64,000 nt of DNA from the NCBI GenBank assembly GCA_000403335.2, contig KE159617.1:547757-611756 (forward strand), given 5' to 3'. The stretch comes from Lachnospiraceae bacterium MD335 (lineage in GTDB: Bacteria; Bacillota; Clostridia; Lachnospirales; Lachnospiraceae). The notes beneath the pieces are model-generated. The model searched no databases. It had not been told where the DNA came from and was given only the letters and a program-made list of their open reading frames with translations. A program made the position numbers and the translations under genes. This document shows, piece after piece, positions 25,109 to 34,744 of the stretch (position 1 is its first letter; the number at the start of each line of letters is the position of its first letter).

Positions 25109-28100
25109 ATGGACAGCAAATCGTTCAGGCGCAATATCGGAATGGTTGTTTTTTGCATTTTTTTAAATACACTTGGAAAACTGATTGCGGCAGGACTCAA
25201 ACTGCCGATTTGGCTCGACGTGGTGGGAACCTGCGTAGCGGCATATTTTACGGGCCCCTTGGGCGCAGTCATATCGGGAGCGGCGGGAAACCTGCTTTTT
25301 TCCATGCTGACCGGAGGCAAGTGGACATACATGATTGTGAATGCATCTATTGGAATCTTATTTTACGTCTGTGTGCGCAGAGGTTATCTTGACAAGTCCG
25401 ATACGGCAGTGATGTCAAGCTTTCTTTTGGGTATTATTGCAGTAATTTTGTCCACTCCGTTAAATCTGTATTTTAATGCGGGAAAAAGCGGGAACTTTTG
25501 GGGCGATGTATTTTTTGATATGATGGAATGGTACGGTGCAGGCAGGGCAATCTGCAGCTTGGGCGCAGAAGCGGTTATTGATATAGTGGACAAGCCGGTC
25601 TGTGTGCTGATTGCCTATATTCTGATACGGGTGATTTTAAAATACAGGGGAATCCGGTGGGAGCGTTATGATGATATTATCAGGGCGCTTGTTCTTTTTG
25701 CCCTGGTTTTGGCGCTTTTGGCGCAGAGCTTTGTGATGGACGTGCATGCAGCAGAGGTTGGAAATGAGCTCAAAGAGCGCAATTTTGACGAAAATTATGT
25801 TGAAACGATTTATGACAGCCGGTCAGGGATGCCGTATTCGGAGGCAAATAGCATTGCGGAGACGGCAGACGGTTATATTTGGATTGGCGGTTACGCGGGG
25901 CTGACCAAATATAACGGCAAAGAGTTTGAATTTATAAACGGCATTACAGGCGTCTATGCGTTGATGACGGACAGCAGGGGAAGGCTTTGGATTAGTACGA
26001 ATGACAGCGGTGTAGTGGTATATGAAAACGGTGCGTTCTATAATTTTACAGTCGAGGACGGACTTCCGGCAAACTCAGCCAGAGCGCTTGTTGAGGCACC
26101 GGACGGAAGCATTTATGTCGGCACGACGGGCAGTCTGTGCAGGATTTGGGTTGAGGACGGTAAACTGAGTGATATTACAGTCATAACAAACGGCGCAGAG
26201 TATGCTGTCTCCCTTACAATGTATGGGGAGAAGCTGATAGGAGCCGCGAACTCCGGAAATCTGTTTGTATTGGAGAACGATAAGCTTCTATATAAAGTGG
26301 AGCCGCATTTGGATAACACATATTATACATGTGTGTCCGTGGTAGACGGACACCTGTTGGTGGGCACATCGGAAAGTCATGTTGAGGAACTTCAGATATT
26401 TAGGAACATGTCGGTGACAAGCCGGAGAATAGAGCTGGGCGGATTCATTAATATCAGAGACATCAGGGCATGCGGTGACGGCCGTGTTTGGATCTGTGCA
26501 GATAACGGAATAGGGTATCTTAAAGATGATCAGGAAAGAAATTGGAGCTTTTATACACAGCATTACGATGGCTTTGACGCGTCGATTTTAGATATTCATG
26601 AGGATTATGAGGGAAATATTTGGTTTGCGTCACAGCGGTGCGGTATTATGAAGCTCTCAAAGGGCAGGTTTTCTGATTTATTTTCGCTTTCCGGCATTAA
26701 TCCGGTCAGCGTAAACGTGGTCTGTGAGCATGAGGGAAGCTATTATTGCGGTACGGATTCCGGACTTGTCATTGTAAAGGAAGGACGTTACGGACGGTTG
26801 GAGAATGAAATTTCAGAGATGCTTCGGGGCGTGCGTGTTCGCAGCATTATGAAAGATTCCAATGGGACAATGTGGTTTTGCACTTATGGCAAAAACGGGC
26901 TTATGTCAGTTAATAAAAAAGGTTATATCAACAGCATTAACAGTCACAAACGTGCGACGGACGACCGTTTCCGGTGTATGATTGAGTTAAAGGATGGAAC
27001 GCTTGCGGTGGGGACGGCAGACGGCATCAACTTTGTGGACGATGACCATGTAATCGGAACGCTGACGCAGGACGACGGTTTGGAAAACTCGCAGATTTTA
27101 AGCCTGTGCGAGGGTGCGGACGGAACCGTTTATGCCACGACGGACGGTGCGGGTATTTATACGATTAAAAATGGTAAGATTGTTAAGAATATTAGTATTG
27201 CGGACGGTTTGACAACGGATGTCGTGCTTCGGCTTGTGCCGTATGCAGATGGATTTTTCGTGGTGACGGACAATTCGCTGTGTTATATGAAGGATGATGC
27301 AGTAACACATTTGGACAGCTTTCCGTATTATGATAATTTCGACATATTAATTGATAAAAACAACGCGTATGTGCTTACAAGTGCAGGTATCTATATGGTG
27401 GACGCGCATAAGCTGCGGACAAACAGTATTGAGACGTATAAATTGTTCAATTATACAGACGGACTGACACAGAGTATTACGATAAACGCATGGAATTTTA
27501 TTGATAAGGACGGTCGGATATTCTTCTGCGGGAACAAAGGGGTAAGCTGCTTTAAACCGGAGGAAGTGCTGGATGTGTCAAGAGATTATAAGTTTGGCAT
27601 TTCGGTCGGATTAAGCGACGGAACGGCGATTGCAGAAGAGGACGGCGTGTATACGATACCGCCGAATGTAAAGAATTTTACGGTAAAGGCGTCCATAAGA
27701 AAATACTCGCTTTCCGATGTCAAAACAAAATTTTTCATAGACGGGATAAACGACGGCGTGAAGGCGGTTTCAAGCTATGAAGTGGAACCGATACAGGTTA
27801 CAAACCTAAAGCACGGAACATATCCGGTACACATTCAGATTTTGAATGAAGAAGGAACCAAAATCCTGCAGGAGCACGAATATGTGCTGCGGAAGGAAGC
27901 GCATGTTTGGGAAAATGCATGGTATTTGATGTATCTTTTTGCGGTTGGCATTTGGGTTATATCCTTTACCGTATGGATTGGCTTGACACTGGTGAATACC
28001 TTCCGGCGCAGGCGCCAGCTGGAGATGCTTCGAAGAGAGCTTGAGAACAAGGTAAACATCCAAACGGAGGAAATCAGAACACAGGCAGAAAAAATGGAAG

Positions 28101-28741
28101 TCTTCCAGTGGGAAGTGATTGAAGGAATGGCGTCTCTTATCGAGAGCAGGGATGGCAACACGGGAGATCATGTTAAAAATGTATCAAAGTATGTGTCCAT
28201 TATTGCACAGGAAATGCTGCATATGCGTCTCTACTCAAATGTGGTCACACCGAAATATGTCGATATTATCACCAAGGTATCGCCGTTGCACGATGTGGGA
28301 AAAATAAAAATATCGGATGTCATTTTAAATAAACCGGGAAAGTTTACGCCGGAAGAGTATGAGATTATGAAAAACCATGCGGCGTTTGGCGGCATGATTG
28401 TCGAGGATATTTTGGGGAACAATGCGACGCCCGAGATGAAGCAGATTGCAAAGGATGTGGCATATTATCATCATGAAAAATGGGACGGAAGCGGCTATCC
28501 CGAAGGGAAGGCGGGCTGCGATATACCGCTTGCAGCGCGTATTATGGCAGTTGCAGATGTGTTTGACGCATTGGTATCAAAGCGAGTTTACAAAGAAGCG
28601 TTTGAGATAGAAAAAGCCTTTGATATTATTAAGGAAGAGGCGGGAAAGCATTTTGACGCGGAAATTGTGCGGGTATTTTTGAAGAAAAAAGAATTGATCA
28701 TCAACGAAATCAAAACAGCGCCGCACGCGAACAAATCATAA
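25109..28741 (+). CDS. Membrane sensor with beta-propeller and HD-GYP phosphodiesterase
   Basis: A 1,210-residue protein from ATG 25109 (GGAGGGGG upstream). Order: about six membrane helices in residues 10-195, resembling an ECF-type substrate-binding component; a further helix near 205-225; a two-component-regulator propeller at about 240-830 with many GYIWIGG / GRLWIST / GNIWFAS blades; a Y_Y_Y-like beta domain at about 840-920; a helix near 935-958; a coiled coil; and an HD-GYP domain at about 1010-1195 with PLHDVGKI (near 1060) and DGSGYPEG (near 1127). The C-terminal domain should degrade cyclic-di-GMP in the cytoplasm in response to an external ligand. Confidence 0.85.
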   Translation: MDSKSFRRNIGMVVFCIFLNTLGKLIAAGLKLPIWLDVVGTCVAAYFTGPLGAVISGAAGNLLFSMLTGGKWTYMIVNASIGILFYVCVRRGYLDKSDTAVMSSFLLGIIAVILSTPLNLYFNAGKSGNFWGDVFFDMMEWYGAGRAICSLGAEAVIDIVDKPVCVLIAYILIRVILKYRGIRWERYDDIIRALVLFALVLALLAQSFVMDVHAAEVGNELKERNFDENYVETIYDSRSGMPYSEANSIAETADGYIWIGGYAGLTKYNGKEFEFINGITGVYALMTDSRGRLWISTNDSGVVVYENGAFYNFTVEDGLPANSARALVEAPDGSIYVGTTGSLCRIWVEDGKLSDITVITNGAEYAVSLTMYGEKLIGAANSGNLFVLENDKLLYKVEPHLDNTYYTCVSVVDGHLLVGTSESHVEELQIFRNMSVTSRRIELGGFINIRDIRACGDGRVWICADNGIGYLKDDQERNWSFYTQHYDGFDASILDIHEDYEGNIWFASQRCGIMKLSKGRFSDLFSLSGINPVSVNVVCEHEGSYYCGTDSGLVIVKEGRYGRLENEISEMLRGVRVRSIMKDSNGTMWFCTYGKNGLMSVNKKGYINSINSHKRATDDRFRCMIELKDGTLAVGTADGINFVDDDHVIGTLTQDDGLENSQILSLCEGADGTVYATTDGAGIYTIKNGKIVKNISIADGLTTDVVLRLVPYADGFFVVTDNSLCYMKDDAVTHLDSFPYYDNFDILIDKNNAYVLTSAGIYMVDAHKLRTNSIETYKLFNYTDGLTQSITINAWNFIDKDGRIFFCGNKGVSCFKPEEVLDVSRDYKFGISVGLSDGTAIAEEDGVYTIPPNVKNFTVKASIRKYSLSDVKTKFFIDGINDGVKAVSSYEVEPIQVTNLKHGTYPVHIQILNEEGTKILQEHEYVLRKEAHVWENAWYLMYLFAVGIWVISFTVWIGLTLVNTFRRRRQLEMLRRELENKVNIQTEEIRTQAEKMEVFQWEVIEGMASLIESRDGNTGDHVKNVSKYVSIIAQEMLHMRLYSNVVTPKYVDIITKVSPLHDVGKIKISDVILNKPGKFTPEEYEIMKNHAAFGGMIVEDILGNNATPEMKQIAKDVAYYHHEKWDGSGYPEGKAGCDIPLAARIMAVADVFDALVSKRVYKEAFEIEKAFDIIKEEAGKHFDAEIVRVFLKKKELIINEIKTAPHANKS

Positions 28742-28742
28742 T

Positions 28743-28786
28743 AAAAAAGATCCGGATATTCCGATTAAGGTGTATCCGGATTTTTT
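28743..28786. terminator. Bidirectional terminator between PDE and cyclase genes
   Basis: TCCGGATA (28751-28758) pairs with TATCCGGA (28773-28780), flanked by AAAAAA and TTTTTT. It serves both convergent genes and overlaps the end of the cyclase gene. Confidence 0.85.
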
Positions 28787-30459
28787 GACGCATTTGCTTT
28801 TTTGAGTTCAGTCTTGCGCTGATACATCAATTCATCGGCGCGTTTCATTGTGTCCCTTAGATTATAGTCGAACTTGGAATTGAATGCGGCATACCCGGCG
28901 GAAAGCTCCATGTGAAGCTGGTAATTTGGCATACGCAGCGTTTCTAAATATTTTTCCGCCGCATCGCGTATTTTTAGAAAGTTATCTTCGGAAAGGTCGG
29001 TCGCAATCACACAAAATTCGTCGCCGCCAATCCGGTATACGCATCCGTATGGGGAATAAGAATCGTAAATAATTTCACTTGACACGATAATATAGTAATC
29101 TCCCATGCCGTGACCGTGTTCGTCATTGAAAAGCTTGAGGTTGTTGAGATCAATGACGACAATGCTCTGCCGTTTCCACTGCTTTTCACAGCCGCTCATA
29201 ATATCGCGCTCAAAACATGCACGGTTTTTAATTTTTGTCATTGGGTCCTGTTCTGCTTCCTCCTTAATCTGCTGTGCCTGATAACCGATGCGCACCAGTG
29301 CCACAAAATCAAGGACAAAGGTAGCCGACATTGTGCAGACAAAGATAAAATCGCCCCAACGGCTAAAGAATGCAATGTCGGGTGAAGTAACCGTATAGTA
29401 ACGGACGAGATCCGCTATGGAGGCGGCAATGATAACAATAGTACACGCCGTGCGCGCGATATAGGAGCTTTGGCGCCTGCCAAGGGATAAATGCGGCGGG
29501 TTGACTGCGGCATGAATGCTTCCGTGGCACGCGATAATTCCGCCCAGCAGTAAGATAAGATACGTAACTGCAATGGTATTTGCAAAATCAACCGCGAACA
29601 CAAGCTGCAAAATACCGGTCACCCAAAATTCGGCAACGGATGCAAGCGTAAGATACCTGAGCGGACGGTTTGCGCCGTTGTGAAAGGATACATTGATAAA
29701 CTGTAAAAACGCGGCAACCGACAGCTTCAGGCACAAATAGGACACATGGCTTAGCAGGAGATAGTGCGTGAGCACAAGGGTATACACATTTGCTTCGATA
29801 AAGGTCCACGTTCCGCGGAATACCGCAAAGAATGAGAGCCACAAAAGCCCCTTTTCAAAGTCAGGCTTCTTCCGGTACGATAAGCAGAATACAAAGAGGA
29901 TGACGCCAAACAAAATCATAATAAGGCTCAAGGCGATATGCGGCACCTCCTGAATGATATAGTGCATGATAATGCCGCTCTCCGAACCGTAATAAATCTT
30001 CGGAATCGAAATGCGGTTTGCAAAATAACACTGGCGGATATGAATGGTAAGCTCCTTGCCGTTGTCATCGCTGTTCACCTGAAAAAAATGCCATTTGCTT
30101 CCGGGCGTATCGCTGTTCATGTAGTCTTTCGGAAGAAAGGTATATACCGTTTCCCCGTCAAGTGATATATCGACTTGCTGTTGGAAAGAGAAAAAACCGA
30201 TGCAGTCACCGTCCGCGACATCTGTCAGCGTGCGGCGAAGCCACACGTCGCGCTCATTGTCCGTGCGCAGGAGGTTTGGAAGCTTTTCGGCGTTTTCATG
30301 GATATTGGCAGTCTGCATCGTCCATCCCGCAGTAAAATCATGACAGTCATGCAGGCTCTGCGAGGTATTGTAATTGGGATCCGGTATTAACAGGATAACC
30401 AGGATACTGTAAAGCAGTAACGCGGCTGCCTGAATGGAAATAAGCTTTGTACTTTGCAT
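28765..30459 (-). CDS. Membrane diguanylate cyclase (7TM sensor, GGDEF)
   Basis: A 564-residue protein from ATG 30459, behind AGGAGGT. An N-terminal helix is followed by an extracytoplasmic beta domain (residues about 45-185), seven membrane helices (about 190-400) and a GGDEF domain with the intact motif GGDEF near residue 480. It should make cyclic-di-GMP. The RxxD inhibitory site expected five residues before GGDEF is absent, so product inhibition through that site is unlikely. The gene converges on a phosphodiesterase gene, giving opposing activities side by side. Confidence 0.85.
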   Translation of the reverse strand: MQSTKLISIQAAALLLYSILVILLIPDPNYNTSQSLHDCHDFTAGWTMQTANIHENAEKLPNLLRTDNERDVWLRRTLTDVADGDCIGFFSFQQQVDISLDGETVYTFLPKDYMNSDTPGSKWHFFQVNSDDNGKELTIHIRQCYFANRISIPKIYYGSESGIIMHYIIQEVPHIALSLIMILFGVILFVFCLSYRKKPDFEKGLLWLSFFAVFRGTWTFIEANVYTLVLTHYLLLSHVSYLCLKLSVAAFLQFINVSFHNGANRPLRYLTLASVAEFWVTGILQLVFAVDFANTIAVTYLILLLGGIIACHGSIHAAVNPPHLSLGRRQSSYIARTACTIVIIAASIADLVRYYTVTSPDIAFFSRWGDFIFVCTMSATFVLDFVALVRIGYQAQQIKEEAEQDPMTKIKNRACFERDIMSGCEKQWKRQSIVVIDLNNLKLFNDEHGHGMGDYYIIVSSEIIYDSYSPYGCVYRIGGDEFCVIATDLSEDNFLKIRDAAEKYLETLRMPNYQLHMELSAGYAAFNSKFDYNLRDTMKRADELMYQRKTELKKANASKNPDTP

Positions 30460-30601
30460 CTGCACCTCCTGTTGTTTCATAAAAAGACATTTGACAACCA
30501 TTATAATATAAAACAGGTATAAATGCCATAGGAAAATTGTCCTAAGAAATCTGCAAGGGAAATCTGCGCCGGGAACTTTAGGCACAACACATCATGTTTG
30601 G

Positions 30602-30630
30602 TTGACAAACGATGCAACAGTCTATAAGAT
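30602..30630 (+). promoter_or_regulatory. Promoter of the SDR reductase gene
   Basis: TTGACA (30602-30607), 17 bp, TAAGAT (30625-30630), 27 bases before the ATG at 30658. Confidence 0.6.
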
Positions 30631-30657
30631 AGAAGAAAACGATAAGAGGACGAAAGT

Positions 30658-31386
30658 ATGGAACGAAAAACAGCGATGGTGACGGGGGCATCGAGAGGCA
30701 TCGGAAAAGCAATTGCGCAGGAGCTTGCAGGCAAAGGATATGATTTATATTTGACATGTCATAAAAATGAAATGATGCTTCTTGATACAAAGCATATGCT
30801 TGAGGAAGCATTTGGAATAAGCTGCAGGACATACTGCTTTTCTGTTTGCGATGAGGAAAGTATTATAGAAATGTTTGCAGATATACCATATCTTGATGTG
30901 CTTGTTAATAATGCAGGGATTTCACATGTGGGGCTTTTGACGCAGATGTCGTATGCGCAGTGGCAGGAGGTCATTGATACAAACCTCAGTTCATGCTTCT
31001 TGACGTGCAAATATGCGGTTCCTGAAATGATACGGCGCAAAAAGGGTAAAATAATCAATATATCGTCGGTTTGGGGAAACGCGGGCGCGTCAATGGAGGT
31101 CGCGTATTCCGCGTCGAAGGGCGGTGTGAACGCGTTTACGAAAGCGCTTGCAAAGGAGCTTGCGCCGAGCAATATTCAGGTGAATGCAATTGCCTGCGGG
31201 CTGATTGACACGGATATGAACAGCCATCTGAGCAGGCAGGAGCAGGCACAGATGGTTGAGGAAATTCCTGCTGACCGAATAGGAAAACCAAAGGATGTGG
31301 CGCAGCTTGTGGGAATGCTGTGCGGTGAACCGGATAATGGCTATCTCGTGGGGCAGGTTATCACGCTTGACGGCGGGTGGACGTAA
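30658..31386 (+). CDS. SDR-family reductase, FabG-like
   Basis: A 242-residue short-chain dehydrogenase/reductase. NADP(H)-binding TGASRGIG lies at residues 9-16 and NNAG near 83-86. The catalytic set is Ser in NISS (near 131), Tyr and Lys in YSASK (near 147-151). The length and ending (VGQVITLDGGWT) fit 3-oxoacyl-ACP reductase, which works in fatty-acid synthesis. No other fab genes are near, so a different carbonyl substrate is possible. It is followed by thioredoxin reductase at 31447. Confidence 0.8.
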   Translation: MERKTAMVTGASRGIGKAIAQELAGKGYDLYLTCHKNEMMLLDTKHMLEEAFGISCRTYCFSVCDEESIIEMFADIPYLDVLVNNAGISHVGLLTQMSYAQWQEVIDTNLSSCFLTCKYAVPEMIRRKKGKIINISSVWGNAGASMEVAYSASKGGVNAFTKALAKELAPSNIQVNAIACGLIDTDMNSHLSRQEQAQMVEEIPADRIGKPKDVAQLVGMLCGEPDNGYLVGQVITLDGGWT

Positions 31387-31446
31387 GAGGAATAGGGAAT
31401 GTTTTCTAATAAATTCGTAAGTTGAGAAAGGAGCAGGATTATTAAA

Positions 31447-32352
31447 ATGTATGATGTATTAATACTGGGCGCAGGCCCTGCGGGACTGGGGGCGGCGATA
31501 TACGCGGCAAGAGCAGGACTTTCATTGGCGGTCATCGACCAAAGCCCGATTAGCGGCGGGCAGGTGTTAAATACCTATGAGGTGGACAATTATCTTGGAC
31601 TGATGGGGGAGACCGGCGGCGGACTTTCGGATAAATTCAGAGCGCACGCGGATAAGCTCGGGACAGAATTTATTACGGACGAAGTGAAGTCGGTGGAGGA
31701 TTTGGGCGACAAAAAAGTAGTGCGTGGTTATGAGAGGGATTATGAGGCAAGAGCGTTAATTCTTGCTACAGGCGCGGCACATTCCAAACTCGGTATTCCC
31801 GGAGAGGACAGACTTTCAGGAATGGGCGTTTCCTATTGCGCCACATGCGACGGAGCATTTTTTAAGAACCGGATTACGGCGGTTGTCGGCGGAGGCGATG
31901 TGGCGGTTGAGGATGCGTTGTTTTTGTCAAATATCTGTAAAAAAGTCTATCTTATTCACAGAAGGGATTCGCTTCGGGCGGTGAAAAGCCTGCAGGAACG
32001 CCTTTTTGCAAAAGAAAATGTGGAGATATTATGGGACAGCGAGGTCACCGAAATTATCGGAGAAAATGCAGTCGAAAAAATTACCGTTTATAATAAGAAG
32101 AAACAGCAGCAGACAGAAGTGGAAATCAACGGAATTTTCATTGCGGTGGGCATTGTGCCGAACACCGGTCTGTTCGAAAACCTTGTAGAAACAGATGAAC
32201 GCGGCTACATCAAAGCGGGCGAGGACTGTGCGACCTCGTGCAGGGGAATCTATGCGGCAGGTGACATAAGGTTAAAACCCATGCGGCAGATTATTACGGC
32301 GGTAGCGGACGGAGCAAACGCAGTGAACTCCATACAAAGTGAATTTGAATAA
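31447..32352 (+). CDS. trxB: Thioredoxin-disulfide reductase
   Basis: A 301-residue FAD enzyme that passes electrons from NADPH to thioredoxin. FAD binding: GAGPAGLG near residue 8 and AAGDIR near 274. NADPH binding: VGGGDVA near 150. The redox-active pair is C131/C134 in YCATCDG. All conserved features are present and the length is typical. It lies 60 bases downstream of the SDR gene on the same strand, so the two may be co-transcribed. Confidence 0.93.
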   Translation: MYDVLILGAGPAGLGAAIYAARAGLSLAVIDQSPISGGQVLNTYEVDNYLGLMGETGGGLSDKFRAHADKLGTEFITDEVKSVEDLGDKKVVRGYERDYEARALILATGAAHSKLGIPGEDRLSGMGVSYCATCDGAFFKNRITAVVGGGDVAVEDALFLSNICKKVYLIHRRDSLRAVKSLQERLFAKENVEILWDSEVTEIIGENAVEKITVYNKKKQQQTEVEINGIFIAVGIVPNTGLFENLVETDERGYIKAGEDCATSCRGIYAAGDIRLKPMRQIITAVADGANAVNSIQSEFE

Positions 32353-32475
32353 ATTAAAAAAATATTTACAAAAAGTTCATAAATTAATTGTTACAAAATA
32401 TTTTTCGTTATGTAAATTTTAATTGCGTAAAAATGACCAAAAAATTTTTTTAATGCGCGAAAAAACACACAGATA

Positions 32476-32492
32476 TGTAACAAATTTGTAAA
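32476..32492 (+). promoter_or_regulatory. WalR-like box 1
   Basis: TGTAAC-AAATT-TGTAAA fits the WalR/YycF consensus of two TGTWAH half-sites five bases apart. Confidence 0.5.
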
Positions 32493-32603
32493 ATAAAAGA
32501 GGGCAGACGCCAAAAACCCCGCGGTTTGATATATAATTGTCAAATTTTAGGGGAAAAGCAACGCTTGACAAGTACGGAAATATATGATAATTTATTTCAA
32601 GGG

Positions 32604-32620
32604 TGTAACAAATTTGTAAT
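32604..32620 (+). promoter_or_regulatory. WalR-like box 2
   Basis: TGTAAC-AAATT-TGTAAT, a second near-identical copy just upstream of TTGACA at 32623. Confidence 0.55.
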
Positions 32621-32680
32621 AATTGACATAAAATAGAGTACACCAAACGAACTCATACACCACAGTTGGAGGAATTTATC

Positions 32681-34303
32681 ATGAACAAGCGCGGCGTTAG
32701 GATTGCGGCATGTACCCTTTTAGGTACGGTAGCGCTTTCCGGATACCAAATGAGACTGGAAGCAAAAATTAATCATTCGGCAGACGTACCGTCAGCAGGT
32801 TTCGGTGCGGCAATAGAACAGGGAAGTACAATACAGGACTTACAGGACGATGTCATTCAGAACATTGCATATCTTGAGAGCGTATCAGGATTAAAGCATA
32901 ATATCCTGCTCGCATCGGAGAAGGTTGCTTTGGCGGATGCGCCGGTCAGTGCAGTATTGGTTAATCCCACGGTGGTAAAGTCAAAGGCATCTGCGGAGGT
33001 TATGCAGGATGTTCTTAGCACAATCGCTGAAATAGAGACGGAGACAATTCCTGAGGTTTCCACACAGGAGGAAACGCAGGCAGTCGGTGAGCAGGCAGAT
33101 ACAGCGGAGCAGGAGTATGCTGAGACGGAGACAACTCAGACGATGGAATCGCTGATAGACGCAATAAAAGAAGCAGAAGAGGCAGAATCAAGCGCAGTGG
33201 AGGACAGCGAGGTAAAGACAAGCGCAGGCTTTTCGGCTACCGATACGTACGAAGATATAGAAACGGAAACAGCTGACAGCGAGACAACGGAAGAAGTGAC
33301 CGAAGAGGAGACAACTGAGGAAGAAACCGAAACCGTTGAGGAAGCACAGGATTTTTCGGGTCTTGTAATCGCAAGAGTGAGCAATTATGTGAACGTAAGA
33401 AGCATACCGAGCGAGGAAGGCGAGATTGTCGGAAAGCTTTATGATAAGTCGGTTGGTGAATTTGTTGAGGAAGAAAACGGCTGGTACAAGATTACTTCCG
33501 GTAACTGTACAGGCTATGTGAAAGGTGAGTTCTGCGTTGTCGGCGACGAGGCAGAGGCGCTTGCAAAGGAAGTCGGAACAACATACGCGATTGTCAATAC
33601 GACAACCCTGAAGGTTCGTCAGGAGGCAAGTACGGAGTCCGCAGTGTTGGGACTTGTTCCGATTGAAGAAGAATTGGTCGTAGTTGAGGAGCTTGACGGC
33701 TGGGTAAAGATTGCCATTGAGGAAGGCGACGGCTATGTTTCAAGAGATTATGTAAGTCTGAGAACAGACTTTGTACATGCGGAATCAAAAGAGGAAGAGG
33801 AAGCAAGACTTGCGAAGGAAGCAAAGGCGCGCGAGGAAGCCAGAGCGGCAGCGGCAGCAACCGAGTCCGCAAGAGCAGCACAGCAGGCGGCAAGATCCGA
33901 AGCAAATCAGGAAGTTATCGCGGCAGCACAGGGAACTGCGGCATCATCTGAAGGAAGCGCAATGGGTAAGGAAGTTATCAACTATGCGACACAGTTTGTC
34001 GGAAATCCGTATGTATACGGCGGCTCAAGCCTTACAAACGGTGCGGACTGCTCCGGCTTTGTAATGAGCGTATATGCAAACTTTGGTGTAGGGCTTCCGC
34101 ATTCTTCATCTGCGATGAGAAGTTTGGGATCTGATGTTGGCGGACTTGAGAATGCACAGCCGGGTGACATTGTATGCTATTCCGGTCATGTGGGTCTTTA
34201 TGTAGGCAATGGACAGATTGTACACGCCAGCACATCGAAGACAGGTATTATCGTATCGAATGCATCTTACAGAAAAGTTCTTACGGTAAGAAGAATCTTT
34301 TAA
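32681..34303 (+). CDS. Secreted NlpC/P60 peptidoglycan endopeptidase with SH3 domains
   Basis: A 540-residue wall hydrolase from ATG 32681 (GGAGG nine bases before). A signal peptide covers about residues 1-30. A long acidic Thr/Glu-rich region follows (about 100-225). There are two bacterial SH3 domains (about 230-290 with YVNVRS, about 305-365 with TLKVRQE), then an Ala/Glu-rich helical linker (370-425). The NlpC/P60 domain has C457 in GADCSGF, His in SGHVGLYVG and His in IVHAST. It should cut stem peptides in peptidoglycan. WalR-like boxes upstream suggest control by the cell-wall stress system. Confidence 0.88.
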   Translation: MNKRGVRIAACTLLGTVALSGYQMRLEAKINHSADVPSAGFGAAIEQGSTIQDLQDDVIQNIAYLESVSGLKHNILLASEKVALADAPVSAVLVNPTVVKSKASAEVMQDVLSTIAEIETETIPEVSTQEETQAVGEQADTAEQEYAETETTQTMESLIDAIKEAEEAESSAVEDSEVKTSAGFSATDTYEDIETETADSETTEEVTEEETTEEETETVEEAQDFSGLVIARVSNYVNVRSIPSEEGEIVGKLYDKSVGEFVEEENGWYKITSGNCTGYVKGEFCVVGDEAEALAKEVGTTYAIVNTTTLKVRQEASTESAVLGLVPIEEELVVVEELDGWVKIAIEEGDGYVSRDYVSLRTDFVHAESKEEEEARLAKEAKAREEARAAAAATESARAAQQAARSEANQEVIAAAQGTAASSEGSAMGKEVINYATQFVGNPYVYGGSSLTNGADCSGFVMSVYANFGVGLPHSSSAMRSLGSDVGGLENAQPGDIVCYSGHVGLYVGNGQIVHASTSKTGIIVSNASYRKVLTVRRIF

Positions 34304-34320
34304 TAGAAAAAGCAATTATC

Positions 34321-34354
34321 GGAACACAAATCGCGGTGGTTTGTGTTCCTTTTT
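34321..34354 (+). terminator. Terminator of the P60 endopeptidase gene
   Basis: GGAACACAAA (34321-34330) and TTTGTGTTCC (34340-34349), followed by TTTTTAT. Confidence 0.88.
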
Positions 34355-34533
34355 ATGTACAGCCCCATGCAGAGGAAGCACGCCGCCAAGGCGGTGCATG
34401 GAACGCGCGGCGAGTAGTGGAGAAGGTCGTTCCCCTGCCCGATTGCATCTCTGTTTTTTGCCCTAAAAAATTGCACAAAAAGACAGAAAAGATACTTTAT
34501 GACACAACCGTCATTTTTTCATACGTTCACAAC

Positions 34534-34604
34534 ATATCCACAGAAAATAAAGAGTAAAAGTGCGAAAAATGGACTTATACACCGACTTATCCACATTATC
34601 CACA
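34534..34604 (+). promoter_or_regulatory. Cluster of DnaA-box-like sequences
   Basis: ATATCCACA at 34534-34542, TTATACACC at 34575-34583, and two abutting consensus boxes TTATCCACA at 34587-34595 and 34596-34604, all in the same direction. A weaker inverse match lies near 34622. Confidence 0.55.
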
Positions 34605-34744
34605 GAAATGAACACGTTTTCTTGTGGAAATCCGGCGGTAAAAAACGAAATTGTGTTTTGTAAAAATTGCATAACGGCGCTTCCAAAAATAGGAAACATA
34701 AAAGAAAAAGAATTGAAAAAACTTATTATAAATCGGAAAATATA

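Larger units (their letters stand above)
32353..32680 (+). other. Regulatory region of the P60 endopeptidase gene
   Basis: A very AT-rich 328-bp stretch with no gene. It holds two TGTAAC-N5-TGTAA(A/T) direct repeats, a TTGACA at 32623-32628 and a GGAGG ribosome binding site before ATG 32681. No clear -10 box fits the TTGACA. No known riboswitch was recognised. Confidence 0.5.

Noticed and set aside
32353-32680. Cyclic-di-AMP riboswitch before the P60 gene
   Set aside because: Such riboswitches often precede wall hydrolases, but the conserved core sequences are not seen.
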